NCBI GenBank assembly: GCA_036852015.1
Contig: JAANDG010000104.1
Coordinates: 186,001-250,000, forward strand
Origin: Pelodera strongyloides
Taxonomy: Eukaryota > Nematoda > Chromadorea > Rhabditida > Rhabditidae
DNA length: 64,000 bases
Direction of reading: 5' to 3'
This document shows, piece by piece, positions 34,974-45,971 of this stretch (positions are counted from its first letter, which is position 1; the number at the start of each line of letters is the position of its first letter). Under the pieces are notes generated by a model. It was not told the origin of the DNA. It ran no database searches and saw only the letters and a program-made list of their open reading frames with translations. The position numbers and the translations under genes are program-made.

Positions 34974-37505
34974 ATGAGTGAGATGAAAAATCTTTGCATG
35001 CAAAATATGGAGAAGATAATGGTGGGTCAGGGACCGGCGAGTTTGCAACATGGAAAGGACTTTTATAAATAGTAAGTCAGGTTCAGTTTCGATTATTTAT
35101 ATATCCTCAACAGCATCAACTTTTGCTTGAGGCCTGGTCAGCAGCAGCACAGTGTTCAGGGTGAATAACATAACTTGTTCCGCAGAGGTCCCGAGCATAG
35201 TAGACGACAAGTTTCAAATGACAAATTGCACGGTGGCTTCGGACTATGGCAAGTATAGATGATTCTGAAATAGACCTCTAAGAAAATGCACACGCAGCGT
35301 TTGAGCTTTACGAAGTGTTTGAAATTTTCTATAAAAAAAGTTGTAATAAAGCTCTATTTTAGTTTCTTCACCATGTGTCCACAACTGCGTGTCTACTTTA
35401 AAGGCGCAGAGAATTTTAACGCCGATGATGTACAAAAGAGTGACAGGTTTGATAGTGTCGTTTCAACACGGATGCTTGGTGTGCAAGCGGCTACGTCGCG
35501 GCGTGCAAAATATAGCGCACTGTCGCATTGAGCAAGCCGTTTTCATGACGTTGTAGTTTTCGCAATGGTAATAATATATGTAGTGTATCGAAATCCAGGG
35601 TAACTTTGTATTTTGTGTGTAATTAAACTTAGCACACCAAATTCAAACAATTATATGTGGTTTCATCATTTTAGATTCGAAAAACTGGGCCACGGACTTC
35701 TACTCATGATTCACATACTCACCAACACTTTTGATAACCCGGAGGTGTTTAAGGTTTGTGTGGTGTGGTGTATTTAGCCTTAAAGGGTCAGGCCCATTTC
35801 AAATAACCCCTATTTTTGATGATTCCATCTGATTCTTCATGTCAAATATAGTAGGATACGATATTTTTCTAATTTTCAAGCGCAAAATTCACGCAGTATT
35901 CAATAATTTACCATTGCCAATCATACCCAACTATTTATCGCAGTTGTCACGCCCCTTCGCGCTAATTGGGCAATATGCTCTAGTGGGCGTGGCAATGGCG
36001 ATCTTGGCCACTCAGCGCGAAGGGGCGTGCCAACTGCGATAAATAGTTGGGTATGACTGCCCACGGTAAATCGCCGAATAGTGTGTGAATTTTGCGCTTG
36101 AAAATTAGAAAAATATTGCATCCTACTATATTTGACATGGAGAACCAGATGGAATCATCAAAAATAGGGGTCATTTGAAATGGGCCTGACCCTTTAACGT
36201 AAGGTCTGATTTAGCGGCTCTGTGCGTCAACGTTTACGAACGATCAGTACAAAACGAACAAAACAAAATATTGACCATGTATTTTGCAATTGTAATATCA
36301 TTTAGGAAATCGCTCGTGAAGTTGTGGAAAGACACAAGCAATTTGAATTGCCGCCCGATGTCTGGAGTGTAAGAAAACTCTTTTTTTTTTCTTATTCAAT
36401 TGTCTAAAATTCCCTGTAGCAAAACCCGCACCTATATTATATCCAACGGTCCTGTATCATTTTGGATTTTATTTTGGGTGCGTATTACGTGGTGTTCCAT
36501 GAGTCAGCTGGGTCTCGAATAGACTGTTTTTGGAATGTCATAGATCCTTTAAATAGCTAAATAAATACCGCGCACTTCAAGCTTCAAGAGCGTGCTCCCT
36601 TATTCAACAGTGTTTGGGTACAGTTTCAAAGCTCATGACACATGTTCCGCAGGGGTACTCGGTACTAATGGTAAGCAGAGTAGATGGCCAGTATTATTAC
36701 GGTTGTCCACTTATGTCAATCCGGGGCTTTTTGTTAGTTCTGTGTTAGGCCTAATCCTTACGAATGTGGGATACGTTCCCTAGGTAATAAATTAGCTATA
36801 AAGTAACCAATTCTTAGGTGTTCTTCACCGTCTGGGTCGGCTATCTGGAAACCAAGATGCAGGTCCAAGGACAACATAAGGCAGCTTGGGGAGAACTGGG
36901 GAAGGTATTTACAAATTTAAATATTTATCGTTATAAAATTTAATTAGAAGACTTGCTCGCGGCGTACTAGCGGCGTAACTGTGAGCTCTTCGGTTCTGAG
37001 TTGCACACAACATATTTTACATATTCCTCAGAGGCCATATTTACCACTCAAATACATATTGGGAATACCCCGTCTTTTTCTCTTCGTGCGTCGCATTAGA
37101 ATGCTATTTTCTGTCCCTAGGGACTAGGGACTATTTCACCGAGGGAATCGGAGTGGTGAATATGGCGGGTGTGTGTTGAAATTGAAGACTGAGAATTACG
37201 TTAAACGTCCCTCGGACTATGATTGACAAATATGGATTAGTTCTTTTTATTCATAAACATAAAGCGAAATATCGACCGGTTTTTGAAACACATCGAGTAC
37301 ACCAGCATTCTTATGGAGCGTATGCAAATGATCATAAATTGGAATAAAAAATCGAGCTAAATTCCAGCAAATTTACATAAATACGCTAGAATGCAGTTGC
37401 CCACGATGCGTTGCAAAACCGGCCGTTATTCGCTTTAAACTAATTTAGATGTTCAACAACGCTGCTCAAGAACACCTCAAGAAGCTGGGAATGCCACACG
37501 CCTAA
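34974..37505 (+). CDS. GLB-1-type globin (copy 2)
   Basis: Six exons (34974-35071, 35363-35446, 35675-35753, 36306-36368, 36818-36904, 37449-37505) join in phase to 155 residues, MSEMKNLCMQ to KLGMPHA. It is collinear with the first globin: FFTMCPQLRVYFKGAENF keeps the CD1 Phe, VVERHKQFELPPDVW keeps the proximal His, and FFTVWVGYLE matches the GH region. In the E helix, KSDRFEKLGHGLLLMIH has Leu where copy 1 has Gln at the distal position, which would change ligand stabilisation. Introns 1, 2, 4 and 5 are at the same positions as in copy 1. Intron 3 (35754-36305) is extra and splits a segment that is one exon in copy 1; most of it is a foldback element. The genes are a tandem pair that has diverged considerably. 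Confidence 0.9.
35780..36197. repeat. TTAAAGGG-end foldback element in globin intron
   Basis: Left end TTAAAGGGTCAGGCCCATTT and right end AAATGGGCCTGACCCTTTAA are exact inverses. The arms (about 180 bp each) remain well paired through CTATTTTTGATGATTCCATC and on to CAACTATTTATCGCAGTTG. The 418-bp element takes up about three quarters of intron 3 of the second globin gene. It has no coding potential. Confidence 0.9.
37032..37165. repeat. palindromic repeat family C, copy 2
   Basis: Matches 10760-10892, with GAGGGAATCGGAGTGGTGAA at its right side and the inverse CCATATTTACCACT at the left. Lies in the last intron of the second globin gene. Confidence 0.6.
37261..37439. repeat. MITE family B, copy 3
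   Basis: Starts AAAGCGAAATATCGACCGG and ends AAAACCGGCCGTTATTCGCT followed by TTAAA, an inverse of its left end. It ends nine bases before the last exon of the second globin gene, so it supplies most of the sequence upstream of that acceptor. Confidence 0.8.
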
Positions 37506-38403
37506 ATACTGCTACTTTCAAAAATTGTAGCCTTGCACCCGAAAACCTATTATTGATTGATCTAAATTTTTATGACCACTTCCTACCTCAATTAGTGAAA
37601 TTGACTGTTTGTAAACTATTTTTGTCTCTTATTCGGATACTTCGCTCATCTTTTCACACTATAGTGAGTGCTTCGTATTTTAGAGTAGAATAAGTTGAAG
37701 TTCCGTAACGAAGTGTTTGTGTTTTTTTGCTACTTTATTTAATAATGTACAATAATTTTAATAATATTACGGCTTTATATTTTTTATATATTTTTTGTTT
37801 ACATCTTCCAATCATTTATGACAAAAAATTCAAGAGAACAATATAAGTTTCAGGTTTTCGTTTAGAAAACAACACACTGATTTGTTTTTCTTGTTTTACA
37901 AACATTATTTGCCTCTGTACCTGTAGTAAAAGCATGCAACTCACTCAACAGTTTTTATTACTTTGATTTAAAAAATATATTGTAGGTTGTCAAAAACTTA
38001 CAGTAAAATTTAAATACAGTAGCTAAGAACTCAAAGTAGCATGGGAAATTGGTTTAGGGATTAATTCAAACATATCGCGACAGACAGACACATCGTGGAG
38101 ACATCGTCTAGAAAGAGATGAAACAGACTTACGTAACGAAATAAATAAGCAAGATTTCCGAGAACCATAAGTGCTCACTTAGGAAGACATGAATGTTCAC
38201 ATCTAATCGGTTCTGAACAATTTACAGTGCAAATGCGCCGCATTGCATACGTTTTGTTTGAACGTTTCTTTGTTGGAATATTTCAGTGGACAATTTCTGT
38301 TTCCCCTATTTGTTGGTCTGCCTCGAATGTATTATTGGAAATTGGGCGAAACTGCCCCACCCTCCCCCTCCGAATAAATAGAACGAATACTAGCGGAAAA
38401 CGT
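37506..38403. other. region between globin copy 2 and tRNA-Ile
   Basis: AT-rich 3' flank with no open frame of coding character. I see no gene. Confidence 0.4.
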
Positions 38404-38488
38404 GCCCCATTGGCGCAGTCGGTTAGCGCGTGGTACTTATAGTTCGTAAGACATGCCAAGGTCGCCAGTTCGAGCCTGGCATGGGGCA
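38404..38488 (+). tRNA. tRNA-Ile(TAT) with an 11-nt intron
   Basis: Acceptor GCCCCAT pairs with ATGGGGC. D-arm GGCGCAGTCGGTTAGCGC, anticodon stem TGGTA/TGCCA and T-arm GCCAGTTCGAGCCTGGC are intact. The anticodon loop reads CTTATA, then GTTCGTAAGAC, then A; removing those 11 nt leaves CTTATAA with anticodon TAT. An intron just 3' of the anticodon-adjacent base is the canonical eukaryotic position, and tRNA-Ile(TAT) commonly carries one. Discriminator A. Confidence 0.93.
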
Positions 38489-39998
38489 GAATTTTTGCGA
38501 TGTGTTAAAATGTTTTGCATGAAATGTTGCCGCTACCGCTGAATTAGCTTCATTCGAACTAGTAATTATTTCTTTCTTTTGCGCGTTCTCTTCTCTGTAT
38601 CGCTGTCTCCGCCTTGCTGTTTTTCAGGGCATAGTTTTACTTGTTGTAATTAATTAGTACGAGCAAAAACTAATAATAAAAGGAATTTGTTTATAATTTG
38701 TTTATTTTTTTGGAAAGATTCCAACTTACAAAATACGGCACCTGAGTTGAAGCTTTTCGTTGATGGAAAGGAAAATGGAAAGTTCCATTGTTTCAACATA
38801 AAACTATGATGGTGCGCAGCGAAAAACAATCAGATTCCCAGACTTGGTCATATTATGGCCAAATTCACGCGATTGCACTTTTAGAGATGACCTGGCGAAG
38901 ATAGGGCGAGCTGCCATTTATATGTTTGTACACCAATTTTCGTGACAGGGTTTCGCCCCGCACCGCCCGAGCCCGCGTCTCGTCAATGTCTAGAGCAAAA
39001 GTTCTAATAATTTCTGATCTTAACTCTGCTTCGACTAACTCAAGAGCCTCTCTCCAAAACAATATAGGCATAGTTCCCCATTCTCTGAACAGCGCAACGG
39101 AAATTTCTTACACGCAGATTAGTATTTATTTACTGTATTTTTTGCATTTTCATTGTTTCATTGTTTCATTCACATTGGATTATACAGGATAAATAAACGT
39201 AGGTTAGTTAGAGCTTTACAGTTAGTTCAGACTTCCGACTACAAAAAGAACAATTGTAAAAATAAAATAGACGAGAGAGTAGTTGTGACGGTTTCTTGTT
39301 GGGGATCTTCCCTTGCTAATAACTCACCCAATTTTTCATATGCTGTTTTCTCACTCATTGTCAGTCAAGGTAATCCTGTAGCTTTCTCACAGAAAAGTTG
39401 TGGAAAACTTTGCAACTTTTGGAGGGTGCCTCAGCCGTGTTTGACCATCATAAAAGGATACAAGACACACGACGGTGGGCAGAAGGGCATATATTATATA
39501 TAGTTGTTTATTATTTACGGGAAAAAATCAAAAGCAGGAGGCAAGAATGAGCATGTAAAATTGTTCAAGTACCTATCGAAGAAAACATATTAGCTCGATG
39601 ACCAATTCAAACATATAGTTTTAAAGCAATTATCTTTCTACGGCACGTCTAATTGAATTTTTGTTGCAGAAATATTAGTTTTTACATAACTGTCCAGAAA
39701 GAAAACTGTACTAATTATCGTGTTCTAGAGTTCAATCAGTAACAAAAGGACATTACAGAATTGTTAAAATTACACATGTGTTCGAGTTAGATCCACACAG
39801 TCGAATCTTAAAATATTATGCTCAGACGATCGGCGGCGTTAAATTCAAATTATGTTAATCTAATAGTTAACGATCTACAATCTGCATTCCAAATGGTTCA
39901 CCATATTGACTTCAAAAATATCTACAACTTGGCTTCAAAAGCATATCGACAGTGTTTACGTACGTCAAAATGATCTACAGCGTTAATTACAAAATGAT
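38489..39998. other. gene-free stretch between tRNA-Ile and the membrane-protein gene
   Basis: At 38880-39000 there is a GC-richer patch (CGTGACAGGGTTTCG and GCACCGCCCGAGCCCGCGT) that weakly resembles 58640-58710. This suggests a dispersed repeat and explains the open frames there on both strands. The frame at 39153-39503 has no support. Confidence 0.35.
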
Positions 39999-42900
39999 CT
40001 ACAGTATCCTCTTGTACCATGCGGTATAGGCTTCGGTGGCAAATGCCGTCTCTGCCCTAACCATCATCATAAAAGAGTTGAAGTCGGTCTGCTCAATTTG
40101 CCTTTCGAACTGAAATTTTAATTTTGAAATTCATTTTTTTATTGAGAATTTTCACGCTGCCTCAAAAACGTTTAGTTCTTATTTTCATTGTTCATATTAT
40201 TCATAAAGGCCATATTCCAAATCATTAACTGACGAAATTGAGAAGGTAATTTCACCCCAGATTTCGCAAAAGTAGAATACAAGCAGCATTGAATTAGTGT
40301 TTGAACCAGAGACCAGACTTGGATTATTTAGGATTCTCTTTGTTGGATTAACCGTTAGGAATAAAGATAAATGTGATTTTAAAGAATGATATTCTTTTTT
40401 TTCGATCTTCTTAAAACTGACCTCTCTAATTTCCAGATCGTTATGTCCGTTACCGACGTCAAAGCCCCTTCGGAGGAACTGTTTCAAGTGAAAAGTGAAC
40501 TTCTTGCCAGAGACTTGACCTTGTTCCATCATTGACCAGCCTTAAAGGGAGAGGCCCATCAAAGTAAACCTATATTTACGATACGTCCATAGTGACTATC
40601 AAGCATTTTTATTACAATATATGCAAACTAAATTTCACATTTATTTGCCATGGAAAACTTTTTTCCGATGCGCTCAGCTCAAATGTATACCGTAAAGCCG
40701 CAAATATCCTTGTCGTCAATGCAAATTTATCGTGAAATTATAATGCGATTAAAATTTGCATATATAGCTTTGAAATCTGCAGTTTTATGGTATACATATG
40801 CGTTGAGCGCATTGGAAAAAAGTTGTCTAGGGCGAATAATGGTCAAATTTAGTTTGTATATATTGTAATAAACATGCTTGATCGTCATTATGAACGTATC
40901 GTAAATATAGGTTTATTTTGATGGGCCTGTCCCTTTAAATGAGACTTAATTATCCAATTGTCTTCTAAGTTGACTTACTGTGTATTACAGGCCCACCTTG
41001 GGAAACTTCTGATTAGGACACTGGATATCATCTAGCTCGTTTTCTATTTGGAATTTAAATATAGAACTATTTAATGCCAAGAATTTAAATATATAGAAAT
41101 ATTTAATGCCAGATCAGCAGCTGGACTAGAATTAGAATGTGTGTTATCACTCCAATGGTTAGTATACTGATAATTTGTATTTTGGAATAAATACTGAGGT
41201 GAACAATTACCTTCCGAGCTAGTAGTCAGGTACGCTACGTGGATACGTGGATCACGGCGAGTTGCGTTCTGAATACACAATTTATTGAAGAATTAAACAA
41301 CCTGCGTCGCATCATAGGCTACATTAGAACTGTTCGCCGAGTTCACACTCTAGATCTAGACCACTAGGTTCAATATTGAGGTTTTAGCGAGGCAGGATTT
41401 CTTTTACTTTTCACTGCTTACCTTAACGGGCATAAAACCATAATCATGTCGGAGAACGTGGCCGGCACCGTCGAAATATGTGTGTCTGAAATTGAGTAAC
41501 ATATTTTCTCTTCGAATAGGGGCGGTCCAGATTTATTCTACCTAACGCTTGAGAACATCTTCTTCCTAAAGAAAAGTATGCCAAGTAGTGATCAACAACA
41601 ATGTACATCATGCCAACGAAACACTAAGATATCTGGAAAAGGCCCTCGGTCCCAGTGCACAAACGGTGGGAGCCTTCCAGGTTGGGAGGATTTGCGATTT
41701 GCCTCTCCGTATCGCTATTTGGTACGACATCTCTGTTTCTCTCACCGCCCACTGGGGATCATACTCCCTTCATGCATACGTCCACAGAACAAAAAATTCT
41801 AGCTCCCGCCGGGAAATTAAAATCGATATCTCATGCACCCACGTGATATTGATTGCCCTGGCTCCGAATTTGGGAACTGGGTTGATGGCGTAGTCAATCT
41901 GATCTGGAGGAGGAAGGTCTCGAGGTCTGCAATAGTAGTCATTATCTTTAGGCAGTTTGTAGTTTTGTGTTTGTATTTTGTTATTTGTAGTATGTATGTA
42001 TAACTTGTTTGTAGTGTGTGGAACAGCTGACTAGTTCAGCAATTTTCGTTTTATTGGAGCCTGGTTAGCCTACGTTTCAAGGCTAATGTAAGTGCGTGAG
42101 GCGATGCGTTCCTTTGTTATTTGGACTTTGTCTATAATCTGATTATAAACTGAACAACTTTAGCACAAGTATATTTCAATTCGATCCATGCTTCACCAAA
42201 CAATCACGCCTTTAGTTTACATTTGTAAATATAGCTATAGCAGAAAATCGGACGATGTCACAACTCTTTGAAATGAATTTATAAAAAAAACTATCTCTAC
42301 CGTCCACTCTTTGACTGCAGCGCCCATAGGCCAATTATGTTTTGCACGGGCCTCAGATCCCACGGCATTAGGTTGCGATCATATCCTAAAAGAGGAGGTA
42401 TACGCAAGATCATGAGGAAACTGCGCGGCGACGCGGCGCACCAAGAATAGGACTCGAGGGACACAAAAAATAGCCTCATCTGGGCTAGTCTCCCGGTGTA
42501 GATGGACAAACAGTACACGCAACAGTTGAATATCGCCATGCTCACGCCTATCTCAGGTCCACCCCGAGCCGCCCCAGGCCCGAAATTACCCCTTTTTTTG
42601 CGCGCAAAACAGTCGGCGAACTGGTGGCGGTTCGCTGGCTCCGCTGCCTCAAAAAGGTGCGCCACACATGATGGCCATGCGTTAGAAACCAATACAAATT
42701 TGATCATCGACGGTGTATGGGCATTTCAAAACAAGTTTAAAAAAACTTACGGTCTTCGTAACGTGCTCCGGTGAGTACGACGAAGAGCGAAACAGAAGCG
42801 GCCCACAATATGGCGTAGACCATAATTGCTGGAATATAACGATGTTCAATAGTGAGCCAACAGCTGACATAACGTAGGCATAACGTGAATTTAAACACTG

Positions 42901-44830
42901 AGTTAATAAATACGCCAAAAAGAATACACCCGACAGTGAAATAAGGAAACATGAACAGAAAGTACAATGCAAAAAAAATAGAAACGACCCGGAGTGCGAT
43001 TACCTCTGAAACCTTTGAAATTTTAATTTCCTTTGAAAATATCAGTTCATGAATTAGATATCACATGACAACGCTTTTTACATATTTGTAGAACAGAGGT
43101 ATGTAGAAAAAAGCATAATTCAATAAAGATCAAACAATAATGGCAAGGGCGGAGCTTTTTGATATGACAAACATATTACATTGCGAAGAAAATAGTTAAA
43201 ATTGATCAGAAAATCTATCAATAAAACCAGTCATGACGTCACAGCAACTAACTTTTGCCCTGCAAGCTCACAAAAGGAACTACCATTTCGGTTCCACTTT
43301 TAGTGAGAAAGAAACCGTTTTCTCAAATCAATTTTCTCGCTATGCGAAGCAAGGTTAACTGACTTTCAAGGGAGACGCGTTTTTTTGTTCCGGTTTTTGT
43401 TTTCTTTCATGTAAATTTGAGGTGAGTATTGTTAGGCCAGTACATACATATGTAGGTAAACCCCGACCGCCGAACTCATAAACTCATAAGTCATAAGCAT
43501 TGTCAAAAGCACCCATGTATAACACATATATGGTCAATCTATGTTCTATAGTTCTATCGTCTGTGACGTAGCTTTCCTGTGCAAAACATTTAATCTCGTA
43601 TCGTGTAAAAACAACAACTTATTAGGTTCCGAACAAAATAAATAAGGTTGTATTTTTTATTTCTTTGCGTGAATATAGTATACCCATCAATGCAAACACA
43701 GAAACTGCGAGGCCCGAAATTCCACAACTATATATGTCTAAACAAATGGTAGCGTTATATTATTATTATTGAAAAAGTTGTTGTCCTTTGGCAAGTGTCT
43801 AGAAAACACCCGCGACATTCCCAAATCTATACATCATCCTGGCATCCCATTCCCTAAGCGAGTTTCGCGCGCGCAAAGCTGCGAAAAAGTCCGGTATTGC
43901 GATCGCATTGTTTTGATTATCTTTTGTTCGTTTCTTCTTCTTCTTGTGCCAATACATGTAGTGATCAAAGAAGATATGGAAACAGACAGATAGAGATGTT
44001 AAATTAGGAAACCGAAAAATGATTTGACAAAGCCTAAGCCTAGGCTCAGCCAAGCATGTCGAGAGGTGACGTATATCCAAAAAATCTTTCAAAACACAGT
44101 CATTCGAGTGTCCACTGATCAAATGTTAACGCTAAAACAAAAGCCATTTTGCAAAACGCTGATATTATATTGATATTGTGCTACTTAGCATTGAAAAAAC
44201 ACATTACCGCCCAATTTAAAGGGATGGGCTCACTACAAAATCACCTTGTTTTTATGCTTTAGTTTGATTGTACAAAGGTAAACTTAAACAAAGAGCATAA
44301 AAAAAGTTTCTTGAATTACTCCCTAGGGAAGATATTAGGTAAAAAGGGTGAGTATTGATTTATCTTCCGATAACGTGAGTAAACAAGATAAACTAGGGAA
44401 GCTAAGAGATATGGCTGAAACACGCTGTTTTTCATTGTTTTAAGTAAAATAAACGATCAAAACTACAGTTTATTTTGCTCAAAACAGTGTGTTTCAGCCA
44501 TATCTCTTAGCTTCCCTAGTTTATCTTGTTTACTCACGTTATCGGAAGATAAATCAATACTCACCCTTTTTACCTGATATCTTCCCTAGGGAGTAATTCA
44601 CGAAACTTTTTTTATGCTCTTTGTTTAAGTTTACCTTTGTACAATCAAACTAAAGCATAAAAACAAGGTGATTTTGTAGTGAGCCCATCCCTTTAAGGTT
44701 TTAGCATCGTGTGCAGAATGTCTAAATGTTATTCAAGATATCATATAAATGACCTAATGAACCTCTGCATTCTAAAGAGAAAGGTAATTGCTACCAAGAT
44801 GACGACACCCCAGATTAGGACGAATAAACA
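39999..44830 (-). CDS. unknown multi-pass membrane protein, 5' end incomplete
   Basis: Minus-strand exons 42751-43005, 42301-42385, 41422-41485, 41211-41268, 40997-41031, 40422-40502 and 39999-40109 join in phase and end ...EAYTAWYKRIL. The 42751-43005 exon holds about three membrane segments (VVSIFFALYFLFMFPYFTVG; ILFGVFINSVF; PAIMVYAILWAASVSLFVVL). A further exon at 44754-44830 encodes another membrane segment (FVLIWGVVILVAITFLFRMQ), but its phase does not fit the next exon, so at least one exon between them is missing. The C-terminal half is soluble (YDRNLMPWDLRP, HTYFDGAGHVLRHDYGF, FERQIEQTDFNSFM). The acceptor of the 40422-40502 exon (GGCAAG) is poor. I recognise no family. Foldback elements fill two of its introns. 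Confidence 0.55.
40542..40938. repeat. TTAAAGGG-end foldback element
   Basis: Ends TTAAAGGGAGAGGCCCATCA and its inverse TGATGGGCCTGTCCCTTTAA. The arms pair over about 180 bp, through AACCTATATTTACGATACGT and AATATATGCAAACTAAATTT. It lies in an intron of the membrane-protein gene, beginning 40 bp upstream of the next exon as modelled. Its own end (CCCTTTAAGG) creates an alternative 3' splice-site-like AG. Confidence 0.88.
41652..41781. repeat. dispersed repeat family E, copy 1
   Basis: Imperfectly similar to 60290-60416: shared words include CTGTTTCTCTCACC or CTCTTTCTCTCACC, CCCACTGGG and GCATAC in the same order. The open frames across it (41578-41893) reflect this repeat and have no splice support. 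The similarity was judged by eye. Confidence 0.4.
44215..44696. repeat. TTAAAGGG-end foldback element, near-perfect palindrome
   Basis: Left end TTTAAAGGGATGGGCTCACT and right end AGTGAGCCCATCCCTTTAAG. Arms of about 215 bp are almost identical inverses, with only a few differences (for example GATATTAGG opposite CCTGATATC). A short centre of about 50 bp separates them. Low arm divergence suggests recent activity. It lies in an intron-like gap of the membrane-protein gene. Confidence 0.92.
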
Positions 44831-45971
44831 CTAGATTACTAGATATTTTCCTTTATATTCAATCGATAAACAAATAATTGATGATAGCTACAACTTGCTT
44901 TAAAGTTTCGAGCGCAATGAATTGGGAGCTACAGAAACTTCCTTCTTCCTTCTCTTAATATTTTTCGTTTAATTTGAAGGAAATATCATTTACTAGAGAA
45001 AACTCCGTTTGCCGAAGTTGCAATTTTGTATTTTACAAATAATATAAGTATTACTCTTACCACAATCAATGAGCAACTCACATATCTAAGCTCCCAAACA
45101 AAAAATCAAACAGTATCAAATCAATGAGTAAAGTGAAGGTTTAATAAAAAATAAAGATTTTCCGTGACCCTATATTGAGAAAACTGAATGGCAATTATTG
45201 TTAGAATCAAGAAAATATATAATTTCCGATTTCAACGAGGACTTTAGCGTAACGCATAAAATGAGCCCAGGCATAATTTGAAAATGCTCCAACGGCTTTC
45301 GAACAATGCACGGTAAAAAGATAAAACACTCACAACAAAATCATGCAAGAAGCCGCGCGGCTTATTTAATGCGGGCATTGAAAAACGTTGCTCTAACTAC
45401 CGTAACTGGAAAGATGTTACAGACCATTTGAGATGCCAATCGCTGACTTTTTAGTGCAAACAACGGGGAGGAGGCTCAGGGGAAACCCGTTCGCCTCCCT
45501 TACATAGAACATAGAACCCGCAGGCCTTGTAGCTTGTAGGCCGTTCCAAGGACACGGCAAACTGCATGCGCTGGTAGCCTAGTCCTAGCTGACTCGGCCA
45601 AACCAAATTACTATTAGCTTTCACTTACAATTGAGTAAAACCGCTATAGCTTATAGCCTTGCTGTCAGGGCTCGCAACTGAGCTCGTATATGCACACTCG
45701 TTATGTTTATGTTTATGCACGTATATGTTTAAATGTTTATTAGACTCTAAGAAAGAGCGCAACGCCAAGAGACGAGTAAATAACTCAATAGTTCAGAATT
45801 CTTAGTAAATTTCCGTCACATTCCAGGCTCGTGACAACATTTTTTCATATTTGTAAACTTTTCTCTATTTCTTGGTGCTTTGACGCATAAAGTTTATAAA
45901 AGAAACATTTTATGATAAGTAGAATAACCGCAAGTCACAAAAAGACAATAATAATTCCCAGTATTGATTGA

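Noticed and set aside
38865..39071. Minus frame with helical charged sequence
   Set aside because: Part of the sequence resembles 58640-58710, so it is more likely a dispersed repeat than an exon.
42386..42707. Upstream part of a 136-codon minus frame
   Set aside because: Only 42301-42385 fits the splice chain; the upstream part is interrupted by the acceptor and sits in GC-rich repeat-like sequence.
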